A stretch of 11,145 bases of DNA, taken from contig CAYOBW010000236.1 in the NCBI GenBank assembly GCA_964402115.1, positions 1 to 11,145 of the forward strand. Reading direction: 5' to 3'. A model generated the notes under the pieces. It was not told the origin of the DNA, searched no databases, and saw only the letters and a list, made by a program, of their open reading frames with translations. This stretch comes from CAYOBW01 sp964402115 (lineage in GTDB: Bacteria > Verrucomicrobiota > Kiritimatiellia > UBA8416 > CAYOBW01). A program made the position numbers and the translations under genes. This document shows positions 1 to 6,232 of the stretch, one piece after another (the stretch's first letter is position 1; each line of letters opens with the position of its first letter).

Positions 1-97
1 GAGAGATGATACCGACGACGAGGAGGATTTCGAGTAATGTAAAACCGCCCTTGAAACAAGTTCGGGCAGGACCTTTAGATTTTTTAAGAATTAGCAT
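1..97 (-). CDS. Type IV prepilin, N-terminal part (cut by window edge)
   Basis: Reading leftwards from the ATG at 97-95, the 32 visible codons give a short Lys/Arg-containing leader followed by GGFTLLEILLVVGIIS. This is the class III (prepilin) signal: cleavage expected between Gly18 and Phe19, N-methylation of the new Phe1, and Glu at position 5 of the mature chain (Glu23 of the precursor), followed by the hydrophobic helix that packs in the pilus core. The product is therefore a pilin or pseudopilin of a type IV pilus, type II secretion or competence system, processed at the cytoplasmic membrane by a prepilin peptidase. The subtype cannot be told because the globular domain lies outside the window. 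The start is the only ATG giving a normal leader; no Shine-Dalgarno is visible, and a 12-bp-arm hairpin lies 13 bases upstream. The recognition is firm although only 97 bases are present. Confidence 0.87.
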   Translation of the reverse strand, partial: MLILKKSKGPARTCFKGGFTLLEILLVVGIIS

Positions 98-110
98 AAG
101 GTATTTTTAG

Positions 111-144
111 ATTAAATGATAATAAACTATTTTTATCATTTAAT
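111..144. repeat. AT-rich inverted repeat upstream of prepilin gene
   Basis: Arms ATTAAATGATAA (111-122) and TTATCATTTAAT (133-144) match perfectly over 12 bp around a 10-base loop. It lies between the rhuM terminator and the prepilin ATG at 97, so it covers the promoter region or 5' leader of the prepilin gene. An operator or a leader hairpin are both possible. It is not followed by a T run on either strand, so a terminator role is unlikely. Confidence 0.55.
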
Positions 145-157
145 TATCTCATTTTGC

Positions 158-199
158 AAAAAAAAAAGCAAATTTTTAGCTCCGAAACTAAAAATTAGC
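158..199 (-). terminator. Intrinsic terminator downstream of rhuM
   Basis: On the minus strand a stem built from 199-188 and 179-168 (GC, a T-T mismatch, then nine perfect pairs AATTTTTAG/CTAAAAATT) with an 8-base loop is followed directly by ten T residues (167 to 158). This is the usual shape of a Rho-independent terminator. It lies about 175 bases after the rhuM stop codon and about 60 bases before the prepilin start, so it probably insulates the prepilin from rhuM transcription. The stem is AT-rich, so its strength is uncertain. Confidence 0.65.
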
Positions 200-251
200 A
201 GGATTAACATGTTTTATCTGTTTTATTATCTATTTTATCATTATCTCTAAC

Positions 252-277
252 ATCAAGTAACCCATGGGTTACTTGAT
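252..277. repeat. Perfect 26-bp palindrome downstream of rhuM
   Basis: ATCAAGTAACCCA is followed at once by its exact reverse complement TGGGTTACTTGAT, with no spacer. It lies in the 3' region of rhuM, 95 bases past its stop codon. As DNA it resembles a dimer-binding site; as RNA it would make an 11-bp stem with a CATG loop. No T run follows on either strand, so it is not a standard terminator. Confidence 0.75.
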
Positions 278-372
278 AATCAAACAACTTAAAAAGAATA
301 ACAGTGATTTTGAGCTAACTAAATCCAGCCGTGCATAATGTTCCTTAAATGTCATAATATTCTTATATTAAA

Positions 373-1422
373 TTAATTTTTATTATTTCCTTTTACTTTT
401 TTCTCAATCTGTTTCTGAACATTTTTAATCACTTCCAAATAATCTTTTTCGGCAGTCGATAAAGTTTTTACTTGATACTTACGATATTCTTTTTCAGCTT
501 TTTCTATTGCTTTTTCATGACTTACCTTACCTGAACCTATCAAAACTCCAGCACCATAATCACCCAACAAACTATCCAGAACCCCAATATGATTTTCCAT
601 ACTCATGGTTTGTTGATTCATAGCCCGAAGTTCTGCCAATTCAAAATAAGCCGAGACAAGACGATTCAATTTTTCTAGTTCTTCAGGAGTCAAATAATTC
701 TTAGCAATACGCACTTCTTCTAATGTTGGCAAATCACCATTAAAAACAGTCAGACCCATAAACTCTTTATCACTATCAGCACGATTATAAATAACTTCCG
801 CCGCTGTCTGTTTGTGGGTAGCATAATGTAATTTATTTTGCACAATTTTAAAGAATTTGACTGAGTGTAAAGATTTTGGATCATAGTCCACACTGGTAGA
901 ATAAAGATCAAGAACTTGCCGATATAGAACCTTTTCGCTAGAACGAATATCGCGAATACGAGCTAAAAGATTTTTGAAATATAATCCACCACCATTATTT
1001 TTCAAAAATTCATCATTTATGGTGAATCCCTGAACAAGATATTCTCGAAGTCTGGCTGTGGCCCACTGGCGAAAATGAGTCGCTACTGTTGATTTCACCC
1101 TATATCCAAGTGATATAATAAGGTCAAGATTATAATGTTCAATATCTCTAGAGACCTTTCTATTCCCCTCTTTCTGAACTGTTCGGAAATTCCGAACAGT
1201 TGATTCTGTTAATAATTCTTTTTCTGTATAAATATTTTTAATATGCTCACTAATATTAGCTTTACTTGTTTTAAAAAGAACAACTATCTGTGCTTGTGTA
1301 AGCCAAACTGTTTCGTCTTTTATACGCACTTCAATTTTAGGTTGCCCATTGTCACCTTCATAAATAAGTATTGTATTGTTAGATTCTTGATTTTTCATAT
1401 CTTTGTATAACAATATTACCAC
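373..1422 (-). CDS. rhuM: RhuM family protein (COG3943)
   Basis: The 349-residue product matches the RhuM family in order and length. A short beta-like N-terminus (EVRIKDETVWLTQAQ) leads into a helix-turn-helix-like segment (about residues 37-65). Then come the family block around STVRNFRTVQKEG (74-86), the DIEHYNLDLIISLGYRV stretch (93-109), FRQWA (117-121) and the C-terminal GSGKVSHEKAIEKAEKEY block (296-313). RhuM was named from a Salmonella pathogenicity island; its biochemical role is unknown, and family members occur sporadically, often near restriction-modification or mobile genes, which suggests horizontal spread. No such partner is visible here. Two starts compete: GTG at 1422, with a good Shine-Dalgarno four bases upstream, and ATG at 1398, closer to where homologues usually begin and preceded by TGTTATACA. 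A perfect palindrome lies within the gene (1177-1201). The cytosolic, DNA-binding assignment is inference. Confidence 0.9.
   Translation of the reverse strand: MVILLYKDMKNQESNNTILIYEGDNGQPKIEVRIKDETVWLTQAQIVVLFKTSKANISEHIKNIYTEKELLTESTVRNFRTVQKEGNRKVSRDIEHYNLDLIISLGYRVKSTVATHFRQWATARLREYLVQGFTINDEFLKNNGGGLYFKNLLARIRDIRSSEKVLYRQVLDLYSTSVDYDPKSLHSVKFFKIVQNKLHYATHKQTAAEVIYNRADSDKEFMGLTVFNGDLPTLEEVRIAKNYLTPEELEKLNRLVSAYFELAELRAMNQQTMSMENHIGVLDSLLGDYGAGVLIGSGKVSHEKAIEKAEKEYRKYQVKTLSTAEKDYLEVIKNVQKQIEKKVKGNNKN
1177..1201. repeat. Perfect 12-bp-arm palindrome inside rhuM
   Basis: AACTGTTCGGAA (1177-1188), one central A, then TTCCGAACAGTT (1190-1201) form an exact inverted repeat. It lies in the rhuM coding sequence, where the minus strand encodes the T-V-R-N-F-R-T-V stretch of the family's conserved block. 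It could be an operator or protein-binding site embedded in the gene, an mRNA hairpin, or a by-product of the near-symmetric peptide. Confidence 0.75.
1404..1412 (-). promoter_or_regulatory. Possible extended -10 for a leaderless rhuM start at 1398
   Basis: TGTTATACA on the minus strand is an extended -10 match (TG-N-TATACA), ending five bases before ATG 1398. This spacing would make that ATG essentially leaderless, as seen at other genes in the window. It competes with the GTG start at 1422 and has no convincing -35, so the call is tentative. Confidence 0.3.
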
Positions 1423-1425
1423 AAA

Positions 1426-1434
1426 ACCACCTTA
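1426..1434 (-). promoter_or_regulatory. Shine-Dalgarno supporting the GTG start of rhuM
   Basis: TAAGGTGGT on the minus strand matches the anti-Shine-Dalgarno complement TAAGGAGGT at eight of nine positions and ends just ahead of GTG 1422. It is the clearest ribosome binding site seen at any start in this window; the other starts look leaderless. It favours GTG 1422 over ATG 1398 if the transcript begins further upstream. Confidence 0.5.
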
Positions 1435-1447
1435 TTTCCCAATAACC

Positions 1448-1484
1448 CTAAACGGCTCAACGGGTTTACCGTTGAGCCGTTTAG
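1448..1484. repeat. 16-bp-arm inverted repeat between rhuM and the isomerase gene
   Basis: CTAAACGGCTCAACGG (1448-1463), loop GTTTA, and CCGTTGAGCCGTTTAG (1469-1484) pair perfectly over 16 bp and are more GC-rich than the surroundings. The repeat sits in the 84-bp divergent spacer. Its right arm covers the weak -35 (TTGAGC, 1472-1477) of the plus-strand promoter, so a protein bound here would block that promoter. On the minus strand it could lie in the rhuM promoter or 5' leader. No T run follows either arm, so a terminator is unlikely; operator is the favoured reading. Confidence 0.75.
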
Positions 1485-1499
1485 AATATATGCTATAAT
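1472..1499 (+). promoter_or_regulatory. Extended -10 promoter of the isomerase gene, leaderless
   Basis: TGCTATAAT (1491-1499) is a perfect extended -10. TTGAGC (1472-1477) is a partial -35 with a 16-base spacer. The -10 ends seven bases before ATG 1507, which places the predicted transcription start at or next to the start codon, so the mRNA would have no room for a Shine-Dalgarno. The same TATGCTATAATA string occurs before the HAD gene at the right end. Confidence 0.7.
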
Positions 1500-1506
1500 A
1501 TACACT

Positions 1507-2013
1507 ATGAATAAATTTAAACCTTTTGCCGAGAGAAGTAATGAGAAAATGAAAGAAGTGCTTATGAGTCCAGAATTAGCTGGGCCAGAAGTACATTACT
1601 ATATGATCCGNNNNNNNNNNNNNNNNNNNNNNNNNNNNNNNNNNNNNNNNNNNNNNNNNNNNNNNNNNNNNNNNNNNNNNNNNNNNNNNNNNNNNNNNNN
1701 NNNNNNNNNNCAACCGATCGATGATGAAATAGAAGAATTCCAAGCAGTCAAAGTAAAAGCCGGTGATAAAATATTTATCAAACCAGAGATGGGACACCTT
1801 ATCGTAAATACTGGTAAAATATGGCTGGTAACTTCTGATGATAGCCCGGTCTATCCAGATGATGTGGACCCTGTCGGTCTTCCCGGTCATGCTGACTATG
1901 AAGCGGTAAAGAAAATGCAAGGTTTTGCTTATTATGTCGTCGAAAAAGACGGTTCTCCTACCCTCGTTAAAAACCCAAAATACAAAGTCGTGCCGGAAGC
2001 TAGCATAAAATAA
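1507..2013 (+). CDS. Cupin-type glucose-6-phosphate isomerase (archaeal family), interrupted by gap
   Basis: The enzyme would interconvert glucose 6-phosphate and fructose 6-phosphate in the cytosol, using a metal-dependent single-domain cupin unrelated to the classical Pgi fold (PF06560). The N-terminal half reads up to GPEVHYYMIR just before the gap; the last two bases CG make the interrupted codon Arg whatever follows. After the gap, VKVKAGDKIFIKPEMGHLIVN is the second cupin strand pair. His in MGH (1795-1797) matches the fourth metal ligand of the Pyrococcus enzyme, and the end DYEAVKKMQGFAYYVVEKDG...VKNPKYK matches the family C-terminus. The HxH...E ligand cluster must lie in the gap. 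Family length suggests the gap is longer than 100 bases, probably 140-180, giving about 185-195 residues. ATG 1507 is set by the promoter. The stop codon abuts the convergent glucan synthase stop. A different sugar-binding cupin is the main alternative. Confidence 0.8.
   Translation: MNKFKPFAERSNEKMKEVLMSPELAGPEVHYYMIXXXXXXXXXXXXXXXXXXXXXXXXXXXXXXXXXXQPIDDEIEEFQAVKVKAGDKIFIKPEMGHLIVNTGKIWLVTSDDSPVYPDDVDPVGLPGHADYEAVKKMQGFAYYVVEKDGSPTLVKNPKYKVVPEASIK
1611..1710. other. Assembly gap (100 N) inside the isomerase gene
   Basis: Exactly 100 N, the usual placeholder for unknown length. The coding frame happens to continue across it, as two leftover bases plus 100 is a multiple of three. The expected distance in the family from the YYMIR-like segment to the KAGD-like segment suggests more sequence is missing. 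Confidence 0.95.
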
Positions 2014-5000
2014 TTATCTGATTTCTATTTTATGGTCTTTTTGATCATCTATCAGATATATCACTTTGTCAGATAGAACAAGACCGTCATATATTATTTG
2101 ACTATCTAGTCCGCTAGTATTTTTTACTTGAATATTATATTTCGTATTTTTATAAGTATAGATAACAGAAAACTCCTGCCACTCTTTTGGTATACAAGGG
2201 TTAATCTCTAATTTATTCCCCCTAATCTTCAGACCTAAAATATATTCCAAAATAGTTCGATACATCACCCCAGCTGACCCTGTATACCAAGTCCAACCTC
2301 CCCTTCCAGCTTGAGCAGGTTTAGCATAAATATCAGAAGCGATCACATAAGGCTCTACGGCATATAAAGAGGCTTTGTCTCTGGTATCAGAACGTTTGAT
2401 CGGATTTATACTATCGAGTATTTTATTGGCTTTTTCCGCTTCACCTAAAGTTGCAAAGGCTTGGACAGACCATAAAGCCGCATGATTATACTGAGCACCA
2501 TTTTCTCTTACTCCTGGTGGATAATCCTTGATATAACCGGGGTCTAAAGCTGAATCCTTGAGAGAGGGAGAAATAAGTAAAAGTAAGTTTTCATCTTGAA
2601 ATAAGTTTTTATAAACAGAATTCATTGCCATCCTAATCCTATCCTCCTTACCTGCTCCAGATAAGACTGACCAAGACTGAGATAGAGAGTCTATTTTGAA
2701 CTCTTTATTAGAATGTGAGCCTAAAGGACTACCATTGTCGAAGAAAGCACGTTTATACCACTGGCCATCCCACGCTTTTTTGTCTAAGGCTTCTTTTAGA
2801 TTATCCATAATCGCCCGATAACGTTTGGCGATATCCATTTGTCCTCGAGATTCGATATAAGGGATAAATTGATCCAAAGTAAAATACAAAAACCAACCAA
2901 GCCAAACGCTTTCTCCTTGTCCTTTATCACCGACTAAGTTTAATCCATCATTCCAATCATTTTTACCCATCAAAGGTAAACCGTTTTGACCAAAAACCAA
3001 AGTCTTCTCGATCGCTCTTAGACAATGGTCATATAGCGAATAAGTATTTTTATCTACTTCTGGTATACCTGCCCAGTGTGGATTGTTTATAAAATCTAAT
3101 AATGGTGCTTTGATATATGGTTCTTTATGATCTAAGACTGAAAGATCAGCAGTAATATCTAAATACAAACTCATCACATAAGGTAACCAGATCTGCTGAT
3201 CAGATAGGACTGTTCGAATACCAAAATTATTATGTTCATGCCACCAATTCTGTACGTCACCTTCTAGGAATTGATGAGAAGCAACTTTGAAGATTATTTC
3301 TTTCGTAAGATCCGGATTAGACCAGATAAGGGCGATCGAGTCTTGGAGTTGATCACGAAAACCATAAGCTCCCGAAGGCTGATAATACCCGGTTCGAGCC
3401 AAAAGCCTAGAGGTCATGAGTTGATAAATAAGACGTTCATTGAATAAAATATTTAAGGATTCGTCTGGAGTATTGATCTGTACTTTATTCAAATAAGAAT
3501 TCCATTGGTCTTTTACGACTGTTAAAGCGATATTAGTAACAGATGACTTACGATATTTATAAATCAATTCTTTAGCTTTATCGATCGAAAGTTCACCACC
3601 TAATAAAACTATTATTTCTTTTCCTTCATCAGGTTGTAAATCAAAAATGGTTTGAGCCGAAACGCAATGATCAACCCCAGATGAAATAGTATCAGATAAT
3701 CTGTCTTGCTTCATAATGATCGGTTTATCTATGGTATTATTTCGGCCGATAAATTCTTCTCGATTGTTTGAGATCAAACTATCCCCCGCATTAAAATCTA
3801 CAAAAGCAAAAACATTCTTAAAGGCTTCATTGTAAGTATTTTTAATAATAACAGAACCAGTTTCTTCATCCTTCAAAGTATATAAATAATCCTTAGTATA
3901 TTCTCTATTTGGTCCACCAAGAGACATTTCAAATAAACCAAATAAAGAAAGTTTTTTACTAGTCTTATTGGTATTTTTAAATTTGAATTTGATTATTTTG
4001 ACAGTATCGGTAACAGGAACGGTCATTAACATTTCTTGCTCTATTCCCCGGCTTTTGTGTTGAATCAGACTATAACCTAAACCATGAGTGACTTTATAAG
4101 TATGATTATTCTTGATCGGTAGTGGAGTCGGGCACCAAAAATCTCCAGTTTCTTCATCTCGTAGATAAAAGATTTCACTACTTCTATCCAGAAGTGGATC
4201 ATCAAGTCTACTAGTCAGACGATTGTCATAACTATCAAATAACCAAGTATAACTACTACCACTCTCAGTGATCACAAAACCAATATCTTTATTCGCCACG
4301 ATATTTACCCAAGGAGACGGAGTTTCTAAACCTTTAATATAATTTATATTCATAATATACTCTCGTTTCTCCAGAGAAAAACCACCAAGTCCATTGAAGA
4401 ATTTTAACTTATCTAAGTCCACTGAAACGTCCCGACCAGCTGAGCCGATCTTTTTAGTCGCCTGAAAATCATTTAAAACAAGGTTGTGAGTAGATTGTAA
4501 AATATTTGAAATCTGTTGTTCGACATTACCTAGTTTGCTATCCAACACCACTTTAGCTAAATTAATCAGATTTTCTTTATCATAGATATCCAAATGATTT
4601 GCTTTCAGATGGAAAATATTACCTCGGACATCTTTATTTAAAGGTGGTTGATTATAGCGGATAAGAAAATCCACCTCATCTTCAAAGGATTTGATATAGC
4701 TAGTTGGATATTCATTTAACATAACTAGATCGTGAGCAATGCCTTTTTGTTTTAAATAACGATGACAGAGGAGTATATTTTTTACCAAGGCCAGATCATT
4801 CATATCATAAAAACGGACTAGAAGAATCGGTAATTCACCAGACACACCGATCCGCCAGAGAGACTGAACATCGGGTTCAGTATGAAGAATAGATTCTTTT
4901 TGATAAACAGGTGAATAATATGGTGACAAAAGTCTAGACGCTAAAGCTTGATAATTTAAGGCTTGTTCTTGGGATAGGCCGATAGTACTTATGATCTGAT

Positions 5001-6132
5001 TACCTAATTCATCGTTTCGCTTTATCGCTTGATTAATATTTTTTGGTAAAGAATATTTCTTAATATTTTTTAATATTTCATCTTTAGAATTACCAAAAGT
5101 ATTAATATAAATAATATTTATCACCTCATTTGGCTTGAGCTGTATTTCTGTTTGCAGAGAGAAGATCGGATCTAAGTTATAACCTAAACCTGAATTCACT
5201 TTCTTTAATAAAGATTTAGAAATATCCGGTTCTATAAGATTACCACCTCGAGACAAAAACTGGCCACGATCAGTTGTATAAGTAAGAATATTTTTATCTT
5301 GATTAGGAAGTAATACTTTATGAGCAAAATATATTTTACTACCTCGCTCAGCCTTATTATGTTTACTATAAACCAAAGTTTTTTGTTTCGGCCAGAATTC
5401 TGATTTAATAAATAATTTTTCAAAAGATGGATGATTCAAGTCCTCACCATAATTCGACAAAGAGACTTCACCGTAACTACTAATTTTCAGATCTTTGATT
5501 TCTTTACTATGATTAGTCAAAGTTAAATAACGAAATTCGGTATTACTATCTGGAGCCACAGAAACAAGAAGAGAACTTTCAATCTCATTAAAAATTTTAT
5601 TGAAGATCGCTTTATTTTCAAAATATTCGATTTTATTCTTCTGACCACTCACATTTACTGGTTTTAAAGTCGGCGACCAAGTCAGTTTCTTATTTAAATC
5701 TTGCAAATAAATAAATTGACCATAATCTTCTAATAGTGGATCATTACGAAAACGGTTTAGATAAATATCCGAGACTTTACTATAACCAGCTCCGGTATTA
5801 CTAATATTTACAGAATATTTACCATTAGAAATAAAAGCTCGGCGGGGATAAGAAGTATAAGCGGGAATGAATTGTTTAATATCGGTATCTTCTTTATTAC
5901 TAACAATATATTCGGTTTGTAATTCATCAATATGTTCAACCGGTTTTTCTGGTATGGAACTTGGCATTTTTTCTTCCCATAAAGTATCCAGAGACTCCAC
6001 CCGAGCATCTTTCGCAAATAAAGAATAAATGCGATCATTGTTTATTTGATTGTTCAAAGACTGCAAAGCAAAACCTTGATGATGAGCATAGTAGATTTGA
6101 GCTTTATTAGCATTTTTATTTTTCTTATTATT
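2014..6132 (-). CDS. ndvB: Cyclic beta-1,2-glucan synthase, C-terminal part (end of GH189, two beta-sandwiches, GH94)
   Basis: This is the second half of the gene that starts at 10556, not a separate protein. The frame is open back to the gap, and its first codons read through an Asn/Lys-rich run into IYYAHHQGFAL, the family's conserved (M)AHHQG motif. Counting from the gap, a first GH94-type beta-supersandwich covers about 85-370. A helical linker contains LWRIGVSGELPILLVR. A second supersandwich begins at FFNGLGGFSLEKREYI and includes TESGSSYTWLFDS. The (alpha/alpha)6 catalytic domain has SGAYGFRDQLQD (about 920), QNWWHEH (about 960), NDWNDGLN with the DWND that carries the GH94 general acid (bases 2947-2958), ESVWLGW and GRGGWTWYTGSAG near the end. 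In characterised Cgs proteins this domain phosphorolyses linear beta-1,2-glucan and sets chain length. The C-terminus is intact; the TAA stop (2014-2016) abuts the isomerase stop. Confidence 0.93.
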   Translation of the reverse strand, partial: NNKKNKNANKAQIYYAHHQGFALQSLNNQINNDRIYSLFAKDARVESLDTLWEEKMPSSIPEKPVEHIDELQTEYIVSNKEDTDIKQFIPAYTSYPRRAFISNGKYSVNISNTGAGYSKVSDIYLNRFRNDPLLEDYGQFIYLQDLNKKLTWSPTLKPVNVSGQKNKIEYFENKAIFNKIFNEIESSLLVSVAPDSNTEFRYLTLTNHSKEIKDLKISSYGEVSLSNYGEDLNHPSFEKLFIKSEFWPKQKTLVYSKHNKAERGSKIYFAHKVLLPNQDKNILTYTTDRGQFLSRGGNLIEPDISKSLLKKVNSGLGYNLDPIFSLQTEIQLKPNEVINIIYINTFGNSKDEILKNIKKYSLPKNINQAIKRNDELGNQIISTIGLSQEQALNYQALASRLLSPYYSPVYQKESILHTEPDVQSLWRIGVSGELPILLVRFYDMNDLALVKNILLCHRYLKQKGIAHDLVMLNEYPTSYIKSFEDEVDFLIRYNQPPLNKDVRGNIFHLKANHLDIYDKENLINLAKVVLDSKLGNVEQQISNILQSTHNLVLNDFQATKKIGSAGRDVSVDLDKLKFFNGLGGFSLEKREYIMNINYIKGLETPSPWVNIVANKDIGFVITESGSSYTWLFDSYDNRLTSRLDDPLLDRSSEIFYLRDEETGDFWCPTPLPIKNNHTYKVTHGLGYSLIQHKSRGIEQEMLMTVPVTDTVKIIKFKFKNTNKTSKKLSLFGLFEMSLGGPNREYTKDYLYTLKDEETGSVIIKNTYNEAFKNVFAFVDFNAGDSLISNNREEFIGRNNTIDKPIIMKQDRLSDTISSGVDHCVSAQTIFDLQPDEGKEIIVLLGGELSIDKAKELIYKYRKSSVTNIALTVVKDQWNSYLNKVQINTPDESLNILFNERLIYQLMTSRLLARTGYYQPSGAYGFRDQLQDSIALIWSNPDLTKEIIFKVASHQFLEGDVQNWWHEHNNFGIRTVLSDQQIWLPYVMSLYLDITADLSVLDHKEPYIKAPLLDFINNPHWAGIPEVDKNTYSLYDHCLRAIEKTLVFGQNGLPLMGKNDWNDGLNLVGDKGQGESVWLGWFLYFTLDQFIPYIESRGQMDIAKRYRAIMDNLKEALDKKAWDGQWYKRAFFDNGSPLGSHSNKEFKIDSLSQSWSVLSGAGKEDRIRMAMNSVYKNLFQDENLLLLISPSLKDSALDPGYIKDYPPGVRENGAQYNHAALWSVQAFATLGEAEKANKILDSINPIKRSDTRDKASLYAVEPYVIASDIYAKPAQAGRGGWTWYTGSAGVMYRTILEYILGLKIRGNKLEINPCIPKEWQEFSVIYTYKNTKYNIQVKNTSGLDSQIIYDGLVLSDKVIYLIDDQKDHKIEIR

Positions 6133-6232
6133 NNNNNNNNNNNNNNNNNNNNNNNNNNNNNNNNNNNNNNNNNNNNNNNNNNNNNNNNNNNNNNNNNNNN
6201 NNNNNNNNNNNNNNNNNNNNNNNNNNNNNNNN
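6133..6232. other. Assembly gap (100 N) inside the glucan synthase gene
   Basis: Exactly 100 N. Before the gap the minus-strand frame leaves one spare base; after it a full codon begins. An uninterrupted gene therefore needs a true gap length of 2 modulo 3, and 100 is not. From recalled spacing between the LxQT segment and AHHQG in the family, about 80-100 codons are missing. The placeholder length is the reason the gene falls into two frames. Confidence 0.95.

Larger units (their letters stand above)
98..372. other. Non-coding spacer between the prepilin gene and rhuM
   Basis: No open frame in these 275 bases gives a recognisable protein. The stretch holds, on the minus strand after the rhuM stop codon, a perfect 26-bp palindrome (252-277), a run of loosely repeated TTTTATC-type units (about 210-247), a hairpin followed by ten T residues that looks like an intrinsic terminator (199 to 158), and an AT-only hairpin (111-144) directly upstream of the prepilin start. 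TTTTATCATT occurs twice (131-140 and 233-242) and ATTATCTC twice (143-150 and 240-247), so the spacer may include a small duplication. No tRNA or riboswitch was recognised. Confidence 0.7.

Noticed and set aside
2..37. Plus-strand end of an acidic protein (RDDTDDEEDFE followed by TAA)
   Set aside because: It is the reverse of the prepilin signal sequence on the minus strand, whose family match is far stronger.
45..85. GC-rich hairpin with T run as a plus-strand terminator
   Set aside because: The stem is short and bulged, the T run is nine bases away, and the region codes for the prepilin leader.
311..326. tRNA-like string on the minus strand (TTAGCTCA resembling a D-arm)
   Set aside because: No matching D-stem partner, anticodon arm, T-arm or acceptor pairing follows.
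5232..6038. Small minus-strand frames opposite or offset to the glucan synthase (5232-5423, 5808-6038)
   Set aside because: They are alternative-frame shadows with no family resemblance and no start signals.
6054..6066. TTG at 6066 as the start of a separate 1,350-residue protein
   Set aside because: The same frame is open upstream to the gap and encodes IYYAHHQGFAL, a motif internal to the glucan synthase family; the TTG is an ordinary Leu codon.
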